This document shows, one piece after another, positions 44,187 through 55,909 of a DNA stretch of 64,000 nt. Numbering within the stretch: the stretch's first letter is position 1; each line of letters begins with the position of its first letter. The position numbers and the translations under genes are program-made. The notes under the pieces are model-generated. The model made no database searches, was not told the origin of the DNA, and saw only the letters and a list, made by a program, of their open reading frames with translations. Origin of the DNA: Thiothrix unzii (GTDB taxonomy: Bacteria > Pseudomonadota > Gammaproteobacteria > Thiotrichales > Thiotrichaceae); assembly GCF_017901175.1 (NCBI RefSeq), contig NZ_CP072793.1, positions 372,001 through 436,000 of the forward strand, given 5' to 3'.

Positions 44187-45107
44187 GTGTTGGATAACGG
44201 ATGTGGGATGAGTTCGGCGGACTCTGGAGTGGCTAGTAGCGGCGTTTTTTTTCTGGAACGTGAATTGCAATGCCGTTTGCAGCAGTTTCCTATCAGTATC
44301 GCAGACTGGCAGCCGTTGGAAGTGCTGCATAACAGTGATAACGCTATTATTTTTCTTGCTCAAAATGCACAAGGCCAACAAGCCGCGATCAAACGTTTTA
44401 AATTTGATGTGCAAGCCGTTGCATTGGCGCGTGTCGCGCACTTTTTACGTGATTGTCGGGCGTTAGGTTTGTCGGAACAACCCGGTTTGGTGCATTTGTG
44501 GGACGCGGGAGTGAATCATCAGGCCATTTATTTGGTGATGGAGTACGTTCACGGTGACACGTTAAAAAATCATTTAGCAACGTTATCGCTGCCTGCATTG
44601 GCGCAGCGTTTGCGTTGGTTTAGTGAATTGCTGGCGGTGTTGGGGCGGGTTCATGCAGCGGGTTTGTTGCACCGTGACCTGAAAACGTCCAATATTTTGG
44701 TGCGTAATGATCAATCGCTGGTGTTGCTGGATTTCGGGATGGAAACACAACTCCTCGTTGAGGCGGGTTTTTTGCACGAAGACGAAATTTACTGTACACC
44801 TTACTACGTCAGTCCCGAACGTTTACTGGGTGAGCCAGCGGATGTGCGAACAGACTTGTACGCTTTGGGGGTGATTTTTTACGAATTGCTGGTGGGGCAA
44901 AAGCCTTATGAGGGACGCTCATTAGCGGAAATCTTGAAAAAACAGGCGTTAGCCCCCATACCGCAATTGCCGCTGTGGGTCGCGCGGTATCAGCCGTTAT
45001 TAAACGGTTTGTTGGCGAAGTTTCCTGAGAACAGATTGCCAAGCGTTACTGCGGTGGTACATATGTTGCATGAAATACAGGGCGAAGATTCGTTCGGTGG
45101 TGTTTAG
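44187..45107 (+). CDS. Serine/threonine protein kinase-like protein
   Basis: A 306-residue eukaryotic-type kinase domain without membrane span. VAIK-like lysine K69 (AAIKRFKF), catalytic loop LHRDLKTSN with D164, DFG at D182, and APE-equivalent SPERLLGEP, DLYALGVIFYELL. The glycine-rich loop is degenerate (VLHNSDNAIIF), but the residues for ATP, magnesium and catalysis are kept, so it may be active. Start GTG at 44187 has GGGGGT upstream; ATG at 44208 is an alternative. Followed by a two-span protein and exosortase H. Substrate unknown. Confidence 0.87.
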   Translation: MLDNGCGMSSADSGVASSGVFFLERELQCRLQQFPISIADWQPLEVLHNSDNAIIFLAQNAQGQQAAIKRFKFDVQAVALARVAHFLRDCRALGLSEQPGLVHLWDAGVNHQAIYLVMEYVHGDTLKNHLATLSLPALAQRLRWFSELLAVLGRVHAAGLLHRDLKTSNILVRNDQSLVLLDFGMETQLLVEAGFLHEDEIYCTPYYVSPERLLGEPADVRTDLYALGVIFYELLVGQKPYEGRSLAEILKKQALAPIPQLPLWVARYQPLLNGLLAKFPENRLPSVTAVVHMLHEIQGEDSFGGV

Positions 45108-45125
45108 GTATGAGGAGTGCATGGT

Positions 45126-45449
45126 ATGACTGCAAGAATTTCAAAATGTGCTAGTGCAAATTCGTGTCAGAAAAGTTTGACGTTTCATTTTATGCAAGCG
45201 GCTCGTTGGGTGGCGTTGCTGTTGTTGTGTGGCGTGGGTATCGGTTTGACCGCGTTGGAGTTTTACCGCCATGAAAACATTAGTTGGGTCTTTTTGGGTG
45301 TGTGTGTTGCCAGCGGTCTGATGTTGTTTTGGTTGGGGCAATGCCTGATGCAGACGGAATGTAGCACCATGAAGCGTGCGGGGAGCTGTGCCAAAGCCGC
45401 GTCATTAACAACACCTGCGTCTGTCGGGCAAACTATCGTCAGGTCATAA
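45126..45449 (+). CDS. Small two-span membrane protein next to exosortase H
   Basis: A 107-residue protein with two membrane spans (about 28-43 and 52-69) and a Cys-containing tail. GAGGAG lies eight bases before this ATG. It does not carry an IPTL-CTERM or PEP-CTERM sorting signal. It lies between the kinase (18-base gap) and exosortase H (47-base gap), so it may belong to that group. Not recognised. Confidence 0.55.
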   Translation: MTARISKCASANSCQKSLTFHFMQAARWVALLLLCGVGIGLTALEFYRHENISWVFLGVCVASGLMLFWLGQCLMQTECSTMKRAGSCAKAASLTTPASVGQTIVRS

Positions 45450-45496
45450 AACGGTTTACACTGACGGCCTGACAAAAATAATCAAAAGTAGGGGCT

Positions 45497-45982
45497 ATGT
45501 TACGTTTTCTGCTGGTATTCCTGCTGGTGCAGGGTATTTTCTTTGGGCTGGAAATGCTTCAGCCAGTGCAAACTGCGCTCATCTTGCCTTGGACAAGCTT
45601 ACTCGCCGATGTGAGTGGCTGGTTGATGTCCGCGTTTGATCCTCATGTTGCCACGTCTGGCAAAATCATTAGCAGCACACTGAACGGTTTCGCGGTTTCG
45701 ATTGAGCCAGGTTGTAACGGTGTCGAGGCTATGATCGTGTTGCTGGCGGCAATTATCGCATTCCCTGCGCCGTTGCTTTATAAAATTTACGGTTTATTAC
45801 TGGGTTTTATTGCCATTCAGGGGCTGAATTTGGTGCGGGTTATTAGCCTGTTTTATTTGGGGCAGTGGAGCCAAGAGCTGTTTGATTGGGCGCATTTGTA
45901 CATTTGGCAGGCGTTAATCATGTTGGATGCGCTAGTGGTATTTTTGGTGTGGATCCGCTATTTGCCTGAGGAAAAAGTATGA
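45497..45982 (+). CDS. xrtH: Exosortase H
   Basis: A 161-residue polytopic membrane protease-transpeptidase. The exosortase catalytic set is visible: C73 in SIEPGCNGVEAM, R114 in LNLVRVISLFYLG and H133 in WAHLYIWQALIM. The short length and sequence fit XrtH, which sorts proteins with an IPTL-CTERM type C-terminal signal to the outer surface. It overlaps the partner gene by four bases. No protein with such a signal is encoded in this window, so its clients lie elsewhere. Confidence 0.9.
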   Translation: MLRFLLVFLLVQGIFFGLEMLQPVQTALILPWTSLLADVSGWLMSAFDPHVATSGKIISSTLNGFAVSIEPGCNGVEAMIVLLAAIIAFPAPLLYKIYGLLLGFIAIQGLNLVRVISLFYLGQWSQELFDWAHLYIWQALIMLDALVVFLVWIRYLPEEKV

Positions 45983-46587
45983 CACATAAACCGTTACAGC
46001 GTTTTATGTTGGGTGTGCTGGTGTTTTTTCCGCTGACGTTTTTTGTGTGGTATGTGACAGCAGCCTTTCACCTTGCACCAGTGACCTTGATTAGTGAAAG
46101 TGTGCTGCATGGCGTGATTCCTGATGCCGTAATGTGGTTGCGTCTGGACGGGCATACGTTAGTGATGGCCTCTAATTTTGGGCACGATGCGGCTGGGCAG
46201 GTGGTTTCTCCGCCTGTGGGTGAGGATGTGTTGGGCTTTCATTTGAATCCGTTGATTTACAGTTACAGTTTGCCTTTGGTGGCGGCATTGATGCTGGCAA
46301 CACCGGGGCAGGATAAGTGGCTGAATTTATTGTGGGGAATCTTGTTGGTATTGCCTGCCGAAGTTTTCAGTATGGTATTTAGCGTATTAAAAACATTAAC
46401 GTTTGATGTGGGTCATGCGTTTCAGGTGCAGCAGGGTATTTCACAAACTGGGGCAGATGCGATTGCGTTGGGGTATCAGGTTGGCACGTTATTGTTGCCG
46501 ATGATAATGCCGTTGATTGTGTGGGTTGGATTAAATCGCGCATTTATTGTGCGACTTGCGCCACAATTAGAGCAGGTTTTTCGATAG
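45979..46587 (+). CDS. Exosortase H-associated membrane protein
   Basis: A 202-residue membrane protein with about four hydrophobic segments, starting with ATGA overlap at the xrtH stop. Proteins of this size and layout regularly follow xrtH and are named for that association; their role in sorting is unknown. The predicted central segment HLNPLIYSYSLPLVAALML is conserved in style. Assigned by context more than by motif. Confidence 0.78.
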   Translation: MTHKPLQRFMLGVLVFFPLTFFVWYVTAAFHLAPVTLISESVLHGVIPDAVMWLRLDGHTLVMASNFGHDAAGQVVSPPVGEDVLGFHLNPLIYSYSLPLVAALMLATPGQDKWLNLLWGILLVLPAEVFSMVFSVLKTLTFDVGHAFQVQQGISQTGADAIALGYQVGTLLLPMIMPLIVWVGLNRAFIVRLAPQLEQVFR

Positions 46588-46726
46588 TTGCGATAAACGG
46601 TCGGTTTTTCGCGGTTTATCTTGCTGATTTGAGGGTGTGCCCTAGTGTTAGTCGTGTAGTGCTTTGCATACAATGCGCCCGGTCACTAGCATGTGACTCG
46701 TGTGTGTTATCTTTTGGAGTTATGTA

Positions 46727-46834
46727 ATGGAACCCTCAATTAAGGGACTGTATGTTGCGATTGTTTTGATGACACTGTTGGTGTTATTGAACGTCGTTCT
46801 GACATTAAATGGTCTGTCACCGTTCGCGAATTAA
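46727..46834 (+). CDS. 35-residue single-span membrane peptide
   Basis: An open frame of 35 codons with GGAG eight bases before the ATG. The product starts MEPSIKGLYV and has one hydrophobic helix (VAIVLMTLLVLLNVVLTL). It lies alone in a 380-base gap between the exosortase pair and the antiporter. Nothing else is evident in that gap except an imperfect hairpin at about 46589-46617. No family recognised; expression is unproven. Confidence 0.48.
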   Translation: MEPSIKGLYVAIVLMTLLVLLNVVLTLNGLSPFAN

Positions 46835-46968
46835 ACCGCGAATTCACAGCGGCTGTGTTTAGTTCGCTGTTGCGCATCTGATAATCGATTCAAATAAATG
46901 CGCTTACCTGCTTATTCCATGCTTGTGCTATGCTTCACGGCGTTTGTCCTTCCTATGAGTAGTGCTTC

Positions 46969-48395
46969 ATGGATTACGGTGTATTGTCAATTTTGCCACC
47001 CTTGTTAGCGATTACGCTGGCATTGGTGACGCGCGATGTGCTTATTTCTTTAACGGTGGGGATTCTCGCCGGTTTTTTGATCCTCAATAATTACCAACCG
47101 CTGGATGCTGTTTTGGCAATGCTTGACAGCATTGTGGCGTTGTTTGCGGAAGGTTGGGTGGTGAAAACCCTGATTTTCTCGCTGTTCGTCGGTTCAGTGA
47201 TTCGCTTGATGGTGGACAGCGGCGGCGTTGCAGGGCTGGTACATTTTTTGACGCAGAAAAGTCGTGCGGTGCGCTCAGCTCGCGGTGCGATGTTGCTGGC
47301 ATATCTGATTGGAATAGTAATTTTTATTGAGTCCTCGATTACCTCGTTGGTGGCAGGTACGGTGGCGCGTCCGCTATGTGATAAATACGGGGTGTCGCGC
47401 CAGAAACTGGCTTACATTTGTGATGCGACTTCCGCACCGGTCTGTTCTTTGATTCCCCTGAATGGTTGGGGGCATTATTGCTGGGGTTGTTGGCGACGCA
47501 AATTACCGCCGGAGTATTGAGCGGCAGTGCCGTTGAAATTCTTTTGAAATCTATCTTTTATAATTTTTATGCATGGCTGGCATTGTTATTGGTGCTGGTA
47601 GTGATTTTGCGTAACTGGGATATTGGGCCAATGCGCCGTTTTGAAGAAAACACCACGCCCGTTAATATTCCTGTGCCGCCGGAAGGTGTGCACCTTAGCC
47701 GCATGTTGTTGCCCTTGGCGGTGTTGATTGGGATGATGCCGTTGTCGTTGTATTTTACCGGGCAAGCGAGTTTGCTGGGTGAGGGTAAAGCATTAGAAAG
47801 CCAAACGTTCTTGGATACGATTTTTGCGGGTAGTGGCTCTACTTCGGTATTTTACGCGGTATTAGCGACGTTATTGGTAGCGTTTGTGCAATACGTTATC
47901 TTGGGCAGCATGAGTCGGCAAGATTATTTCCGCAGTATGTTTGCCGGTGCGGGTGAGTTGTTGCCGATTGTGACCATTTTGGTGTTGGCGTTTGTGATTG
48001 GTAATTTGGTAAAAGAGCTGGATGCGGGTAACTATTTAGCATCATTGGCGCAAGGTTGGTTGTCGGCTGGCTGGATTCCGGTATTGGTTTTCTTGCTATC
48101 GGCGGTGATTGCATTTGCCACGGGAACGAGTTGGGGAACCTTCTCGATTATGATGCCGATTGGGGTGTCTTTGGCGGTTGCTACCGGTGCGGATGTGTAT
48201 TTGGTGGTGGGTGCAGTCGTGTCCGGCGGTGTTTTTGGCGATCATAGCTCGCCGATTTCCGATACGACGATTATTTCGTCACTGGCGGCAGGTTGTGATG
48301 TTGTAGATCACACCGCTTCACAACTGCCTTACGCGCTGCTCGCGGGTGCAGGTGCAGCGGTACTGTTTACAGTGTTTGGCTTCGCGCTGCTGTAA
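46969..48395 (+). pseudogene. NhaC-family Na+/H+ antiporter, interrupted by a single-base frameshift
   Basis: Two overlapping frames (46969-47520 and 47466-48395) together give one antiporter of about 475 residues with some eleven membrane spans. The first part carries SAPVCSLIPLNGWG, the second continues GALLLGLLATQ without loss. They join at a run of five Gs (about 47467-47471) where six would keep the frame. Either a base was lost in sequencing or assembly at the homopolymer, or the gene is recently broken. The reading on both sides is otherwise intact (ATGTSWGTFSIMMP, GVFGDHSSPISDTTI), which favours error or a very recent mutation. Confidence 0.87.
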
Positions 48396-49352
48396 TTACT
48401 GCTTTTCTTTGCGCCAATTCGCAATGCTGACGACCTTGTCGGGGTTGTCAGTATTGTCGGTATCAAACGGGTGATGGCCCAGTAACACCGATGGATTTCC
48501 TGATAGAAACTCGCGCATCAGGCGTAGTTTGAGGCTGTTGGGAAATTTGCTGGCACTTTGATCATTTTCTAAGGCTTCCGCCTCTTCCTCTGTCAATGAA
48601 TTCACCAGTTTCTCCCAGCGTTCATTTAATGCTTTTTCAATGCTTTCGCTGTCGGCTTCAAGTTTTTCCAGCACGTCTTCGGGTAAAGAATCTAAATAAG
48701 CGTCGATATTGCCTAAAATCTTCCCGAAACGCATTTCCAGTAATGAACGCAGCACTTCGTCTGTCCACTGTTCTTCGGCTTGGCGTGCAAAATTATCGCT
48801 GTCGCTAATGAGTTTACCTTCGGTATCAATCGCGCCGTAAGCTTCGCCATAACGTCGCCACAAAATGTACAACGGCCCTAAAAACTGCTCCAGTCGCTGA
48901 CTGTCTTCCGCCGTGGCTGGCTGAAATGTCACCGGATGAAATTGTGGGTACAGTTGGCAAAATTGGTACATCGCACTGACGTACTGGTAAGGGTTAAACG
49001 TCAAAGTGATGACATTTTCCTCGTATTCGTCATCAGGTTCGTCTTCGCTGGTGTCGAGTTCCACTTCGAGGAAGGGTTCGTAATGCTCGTAAACCAAATC
49101 CCATAAGATTTTACCGTCGCGGTGGCGCACAAAAATAGCAGATTCCACCTGAAATTCGGGTAAATCCGGGGTGCTGTTGACGATCCAGTAATCACCTGTT
49201 GCCTGTGCGCTGCGCACAAGCGAACGGAAATCCAACAGACCAAACGGGATTTCAAGAATGTTACTCGGATGGCGATAACCCTCCAGTACAACCAGTTGCA
49301 CGGAGGGCTGCCCGCCTTCGAGCGTGACGACAAATGATAGCGATTCTTCCAT
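48396..49352 (-). CDS. Uncharacterised acidic protein
   Basis: A 318-residue cytoplasmic protein rich in Glu, Asp and Leu, with no signal, membrane span or motif I know. The N-terminal 140 residues look like mixed alpha/beta (SFVVTLEGGQPSVQLVVLEG), followed by an acidic segment (DEPDDEYEEN) and long helices (SLTEEEAEALEND). It is convergent with the antiporter (stops abut) and lies 55 bases before the thiC end-region on the same strand, downstream of thiC. Function unknown. Confidence 0.7.
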   Translation of the reverse strand: MEESLSFVVTLEGGQPSVQLVVLEGYRHPSNILEIPFGLLDFRSLVRSAQATGDYWIVNSTPDLPEFQVESAIFVRHRDGKILWDLVYEHYEPFLEVELDTSEDEPDDEYEENVITLTFNPYQYVSAMYQFCQLYPQFHPVTFQPATAEDSQRLEQFLGPLYILWRRYGEAYGAIDTEGKLISDSDNFARQAEEQWTDEVLRSLLEMRFGKILGNIDAYLDSLPEDVLEKLEADSESIEKALNERWEKLVNSLTEEEAEALENDQSASKFPNSLKLRLMREFLSGNPSVLLGHHPFDTDNTDNPDKVVSIANWRKEKQ

Positions 49353-49407
49353 TGGCGCATTTTACCAAAATAGTGACAAATGCACCGAAAAATTCGCGCG
49401 GTAAAAT

Positions 49408-51462
<2,055 letters not shown>

Positions 51463-51565
51463 TCAAGTGAGCCGTAGATTTTTACCGCAGTTACCGTAAT
51501 TTGGTCTATATATGCGGTGAGGAGCTTTTCACCGTTTCCTATAACGGTCGCTGTAAGGAGTGCTT

Positions 51566-51736
51566 GTGTCAAACTGGATTATTAGCCGCTTGGTGGATTT
51601 ACTGTTGGTATTTGCGTTGGCGACATTGTTGTTGTGGTGGGGCGCGAGTCGTTACCCTTCGTTTTTCCCTGAACGTTTTCAGCAATATTGGGGTGTTGTG
51701 TCGCAGGTGGATGTGCAACCGCAGGTGCATCGTTAG
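51566..51736 (+). CDS. 56-residue membrane peptide before rnpB
   Basis: An open frame starting GTG with AAGGAG five bases upstream. The product (begins MSNWIISRLV) has one strong membrane helix (LLLVFALATLLLWWG) and a short soluble tail with FPERFQQYW. It ends 24 bases before the RNase P RNA. Family not recognised. The good ribosome site makes translation likely. Confidence 0.58.
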   Translation: MSNWIISRLVDLLLVFALATLLLWWGASRYPSFFPERFQQYWGVVSQVDVQPQVHR

Positions 51737-51760
51737 GCACTATCTGTTATGGTGCAGCCT

Positions 51761-52107
<347 letters not shown>

Positions 52108-52296
52108 TATTCTTTTTCTTTACCGCTTGTCTGGCGGGCTTCTTATTAGAATATCTTCGCTTACACACTGCATGTAAGTTGTCATGTTGTTATTCTAAGC
52201 TATTGAAATAAATCAAAACTTATTATTTTAAATTGAATAAATTTTCACTTTAAAACGCTAATTATTTAACTTTAAAGTAATTTCTTCGGAATTTCG

Positions 52297-52325
52297 TTGA
52301 CAGTATGTGGATGTCTGCCTATATT
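52297..52325 (+). promoter_or_regulatory. Promoter of the dcw cluster
   Basis: TTGACA at 52297, 17-base spacer, TATATT at 52320. This is the best sigma-70 promoter in the window, 66 bases before the mraZ start. Predicted transcription begins near 52332, exactly where the MraZ boxes begin, so MraZ bound there would block initiation. Confidence 0.72.
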
Positions 52326-52331
52326 CCTTTT

Positions 52332-52359
52332 CAAGTGGAAAAAAGTGGAAATAAGTGGG
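52332..52359 (+). promoter_or_regulatory. MraZ operator: three GTGG repeats at 10-bp spacing
   Basis: AAGTGG begins at 52333, 52343 and 52353, so the GTGG cores at 52335, 52345 and 52355 fall on one face of the helix. MraZ is known to bind three or four direct repeats of this type before its own gene. A further GGTGG at 52376 may serve as a weak fourth box. Confidence 0.8.
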
Positions 52360-52390
52360 TTTGTTTCCCTGCAAAGGTGGAATTTCGGGC

Positions 52391-52846
52391 ATGTTTCGTG
52401 GCATCTCTCACATCACAGTCGATCCTAAGGGACGCTTGGCAGTGCCTGCTAAGCACCGTGATGCGCTCACGCAAGCTGCAAATGGGCAAATAATTATCAC
52501 TGTTGACCACGCGGATAAATGTTTACTGATTTACCCAATGGATCAGTGGCTTAAACTTGAGAAAACCCTAATGTCTTTGCCTAACGTGAACCCTAGTGTT
52601 CGTCACATGCAACGCTTGCTGCTTGGTCATGCCGCCGAAGTGGAGTTGGATGCGCAAGGCCGCGTCCTATTGCCATGGCCCTTGCGTGAATATGCAGCTA
52701 TTGATAAGCATGTGGTATTAGTCGGGCAGGCAACCAAGTTTGAGTTATGGGATGCGGATGCTTGGGATAAAGCCCGTGATAGTTGGTTGCTTGATGCGCA
52801 ACAAAGCCCTGAAGCTACGGCGATTCTCAGTCAGGTTTTACTGTAA
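52391..52846 (+). CDS. mraZ: Transcriptional regulator MraZ
   Basis: A 151-residue double SpoVT/AbrB-fold protein that represses the dcw operon. Two DxKGR-type motifs are seen: ITVDPKGRLAVPAKHR and ELDAQGRVLLPWPLRE. The start fits the family MFRGISH. Its stop overlaps rsmH by one base (TAATG). Confidence 0.96.
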   Translation: MFRGISHITVDPKGRLAVPAKHRDALTQAANGQIIITVDHADKCLLIYPMDQWLKLEKTLMSLPNVNPSVRHMQRLLLGHAAEVELDAQGRVLLPWPLREYAAIDKHVVLVGQATKFELWDADAWDKARDSWLLDAQQSPEATAILSQVLL

Positions 52847-53793
52847 TGGTGGCTTCAATAGGGGAGATCTGGAAGCACGACACGGTGCTTCTTGATGAGG
52901 CGGTTGCTGCTTTGGCAATTCAACCTGCCGGTATTTATGTTGATGGCACTTATGGGCGTGGCGGGCATTCGGCGTTGCTGTTGCAACAATTGGGCGCGAA
53001 TGGGCGGTTAATCGTGATAGATAAAGATCCGGTAGCGATTGCCCATGCGCGTGAACGTTACGCACATGACGCACGGGTTTTTGTTTGGCACGGGTCATTC
53101 CGGGATTTTCCGCAGGCAGTATTAGCGGCGGGGGTTACGGATAAGATTGATGGGTTATTGTTGGATTTGGGGGTGTCATCACCGCAGTTGGATGATGCTG
53201 AACGCGGGTTTAGTTTTATGCGCGAAGGCCAGTTGGATATGCGCATGGATACTTCCAAAGGTTTGAGTGCTGCCGATTGGCTGAATCAGGCCAGCGATAC
53301 GGAGATTGCTGATGTGCTGTGGCGTTATGGTGAGGAACGCTTTTCTCGCCAGATTGGGCGTGAAATTGTGCGAATCCGCCAACAAACGCCTTTACAAACC
53401 ACCACGCAGTTGGCTGATTTAATCGCGAGTGTCATTCGTAAACGTGAACCGGGCAAGCACCCCGCCACCCGCAGCTTTCAGGCGATTCGTATCAAAGTGA
53501 ATCAGGAACTGGATGACGTTGAAGCGTGCTTGCAGCACGCGGTTGATTCTCTGGCTCCCGGTGGACGCTTGGTGGTGATTAGTTTTCATTCGTTGGAAGA
53601 CCGTATTGTTAAACACTATTTGCGCGATGTTTCTACGCCACCCAATATCCCAAGGGGGTTGCCAGTGATGCCAAAAATGATACAGCCGCCGATGCGTTTG
53701 ATCGGTAAAGCCGTGCGCCCCAGTGATGCGGAGGTGCAAGGTAATGTGCGTTCACGCAGTGCGATTATGCGCATCGGCGAGCGCGTCGCATGA
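52846..53793 (+). CDS. rsmH: 16S rRNA (cytosine1402-N4)-methyltransferase RsmH
   Basis: A 315-residue SAM enzyme methylating C1402 of 16S rRNA near the P site. HDTVLLDEAVAAL, SAM motif DGTYGRGGHSALLL, LLLDLGVSSPQLD, ATRSFQAIRIKVN and SFHSLEDRIVK are all present. Overlaps ftsL by four bases. Confidence 0.97.
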   Translation: MVASIGEIWKHDTVLLDEAVAALAIQPAGIYVDGTYGRGGHSALLLQQLGANGRLIVIDKDPVAIAHARERYAHDARVFVWHGSFRDFPQAVLAAGVTDKIDGLLLDLGVSSPQLDDAERGFSFMREGQLDMRMDTSKGLSAADWLNQASDTEIADVLWRYGEERFSRQIGREIVRIRQQTPLQTTTQLADLIASVIRKREPGKHPATRSFQAIRIKVNQELDDVEACLQHAVDSLAPGGRLVVISFHSLEDRIVKHYLRDVSTPPNIPRGLPVMPKMIQPPMRLIGKAVRPSDAEVQGNVRSRSAIMRIGERVA

Positions 53794-54062
53794 ATCGCTT
53801 TAACATGATGACGCTACTGGTGTTGTATGTGCTGGTCATCGGTTTGGCGTTATTGGTGGTGGCAAATCGGCACGAAGCGCGGCGTTTATTTGCAGAAGTG
53901 CAAAAACTGGAGCAGGAGCGCGACAGCTTACGTGCAGATTGGAGTCGCTTGAAGCTGGAACACAGCACGTTATTAAACCAAGTCCATGTGGAAACACAGG
54001 CAAAAGAAAGTTTGGGTATGAAAAAACCCGCCGCTAATGAATTGAAGGTTATCCGAGAGTGA
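53790..54062 (+). CDS. ftsL: Cell division protein FtsL
   Basis: A 90-residue bitopic protein of the FtsQLB divisome complex. One membrane span (about 7-24), then a periplasmic leucine-zipper-like coiled coil (AEVQKLEQERDSLRADWSRL) and HVETQAKESLGM, the usual end. Sequence is weakly conserved in the family, but position and architecture are decisive. Overlaps both neighbours by four bases. Confidence 0.93.
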   Translation: MNRFNMMTLLVLYVLVIGLALLVVANRHEARRLFAEVQKLEQERDSLRADWSRLKLEHSTLLNQVHVETQAKESLGMKKPAANELKVIRE

Positions 54063-55909
54063 AACGCAGACAATTAAAATCACCCGTTTTTCAAGGCAGG
54101 AGGCTTTTCCTGATGCTTGCCTTGTTGGTTGTGATTGGGATTTTATTGTTGCGTGCAGCTTGGTTAGAAATTTTTCAGCAAGAGTGGTTGCAAAAACAGG
54201 CGGATAAACGCCAATTACGTGAAGTGGTTGTGCCTGCGTATCGCGGTATGATTCTGGATCGTCACGGTGAACCAATGGCAATTAGTTCGCCGGTTGAGTC
54301 GTTGTGGTGTAACCCGCAAGATTTACTGAAAGCGCGTGAAAAATTACAAAAGCAATACGAGCTTACCCGCAAAGTTACCGATGCCACAGTGGGTAACGAC
54401 GGCGCGGAAGCTGATGAAGCGCATGAGTTAGCGGCTACTGATTTCGCGCGTTTGGAAAGCGGTTTTCGGGCGATTGAGAAAGCTTTGGCGATGCCTGAAG
54501 GTGGTTTGCTGAAAAAACTGGTTGATGCAGGCGACAAACATTTTTTGTATTTGGGTCGGCATTTGCCGCTGGAAGTTGCGCAAAGTATTAAAGATTTAGG
54601 TTTGCCGGAAATTGGTTCCACCCGCGAATACCGGCGTTATTACCCTTTGGCTGAAACGGCTGGGCATGTCGTGGGCATGACCAACTTGGATGATGACGGT
54701 ATTGAGGGCATTGAAAAAGCTAAGGATAGTTTACTCGGTGGTAAAAACGGTAAGACGCGCGTGGTGCGTGACGCTAACGGGCGTTTGGTGGAAAGCGTGG
54801 TGCGCTTGGAAGAAATGCAGCCAGGGCAGGACGTTTATTTGAGCATCGACCGTCGTATTCAGTATTTGGCTTACAAAGAATTAAAAACCCGCGTGAGCGA
54901 ATTGAATGCGAAAGCCGGTTCAGTGGTGGTCTTGGATGCGCATTCGGGTGAGATTTTGGCAATGGCGAACGTGCCATCGTTTAACCCGAACAATCGTGAA
55001 GCCATTGAGCCGTATTTGTACCGCAATCGTGCCGTTACGGATAAATCTGAGCCGGGTTCAACCTTGAAGCCGTTGACCATCGCTGCTGCCTTGGAGGCGC
55101 GGGTATTGGGTGCGGATGTGGAAATTAATACCTCACCGGGCAAGATCAATTTTGGTAAATACGTGGTGAAAGACCCGAAAGATTACGGTTCAGTCAGCTT
55201 ACCAATGTTATTGGCGAAATCCAGTAACGTGGGTGCAAGCCGTGTCGCTTTATTGATGGATGCGCGGCAGCATTGGATGTTTTTGAGCCGTTTGGGTTTT
55301 GGACGTGCGCCAGACGCGGGTTTTTCCGGGGAGACGCAAGGCAAGCTCACCAATTACGCACAGTGGGGTAAAGTTGATCGCGCCTCTCACGGTTATGGTT
55401 ACGGTTTATCGACCAGTTTGTTGCAGTTGACTCGTGCTTACGGGCCATTGGCGGCGAATGGTTTGTTAATGCCTACCAATATTTACAAAGTTGAACAGGC
55501 TGGGCAGCCGCAACAGGTGATGGCTCCAGAAACGGCACGCGCGGTATTACGCATGATGGAAGCAGTGGTGCAAAAAGGTGGCACGGGTGAAAAGGCAATG
55601 GTAGATGGTTATCGGATTGCGGGTAAAACCGGGACAGCTTACAAATATATTAATAATAGCTATCGCGATGATCGTTACTTGACCAGTTTCATTGGCATCG
55701 CGCCTGCGAGTCGTCCACGCTTGGTGGTGTCGGTGCAAATTGATGAGCCGAAAGTGGATGACAGTGGTGGGCGTGCGGCTGCACCCGTATTCGCTAAAGT
55801 AATGGCGGAATCGTTACGTTTATTGGATATACCCCCGGATAATTTACCCGTTGCTAAACCGGCGGTAGTGCCTGCTCCGGCACAGCCTGTTACAGAGGGG
55901 GCAACATGA
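54059..55909 (+). CDS. ftsI: Peptidoglycan D,D-transpeptidase FtsI (PBP3)
   Basis: A 616-residue septal transpeptidase with one N-terminal span (about 16-36). Catalytic motifs: SxxK in EPGSTLKPLT, SxN in KSSNVGAS and KTGT in IAGKTGTAYK. The non-catalytic domain has the REYRRYYPLAETAGHVVG block. Start is GTG, overlapping the ftsL stop (GTGA). The segment at about 100-170 (GNDGAEADEAHELAATDF) looks longer than in E. coli PBP3. Confidence 0.97.
   Translation: MKRRQLKSPVFQGRRLFLMLALLVVIGILLLRAAWLEIFQQEWLQKQADKRQLREVVVPAYRGMILDRHGEPMAISSPVESLWCNPQDLLKAREKLQKQYELTRKVTDATVGNDGAEADEAHELAATDFARLESGFRAIEKALAMPEGGLLKKLVDAGDKHFLYLGRHLPLEVAQSIKDLGLPEIGSTREYRRYYPLAETAGHVVGMTNLDDDGIEGIEKAKDSLLGGKNGKTRVVRDANGRLVESVVRLEEMQPGQDVYLSIDRRIQYLAYKELKTRVSELNAKAGSVVVLDAHSGEILAMANVPSFNPNNREAIEPYLYRNRAVTDKSEPGSTLKPLTIAAALEARVLGADVEINTSPGKINFGKYVVKDPKDYGSVSLPMLLAKSSNVGASRVALLMDARQHWMFLSRLGFGRAPDAGFSGETQGKLTNYAQWGKVDRASHGYGYGLSTSLLQLTRAYGPLAANGLLMPTNIYKVEQAGQPQQVMAPETARAVLRMMEAVVQKGGTGEKAMVDGYRIAGKTGTAYKYINNSYRDDRYLTSFIGIAPASRPRLVVSVQIDEPKVDDSGGRAAAPVFAKVMAESLRLLDIPPDNLPVAKPAVVPAPAQPVTEGAT

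Noticed and set aside
46589-46617. Hairpin GATAAAC/GTTTATC after the exosortase partner as a terminator
   Set aside because: Only a 7-bp AT-rich outer stem and no T-run after it; too weak to call.
47455-47480. Programmed ribosomal frameshift in the antiporter
   Set aside because: There is no slippery heptamer or downstream structure of the known kind, and this antiporter family is not known to use one; a lost G in a homopolymer is simpler.
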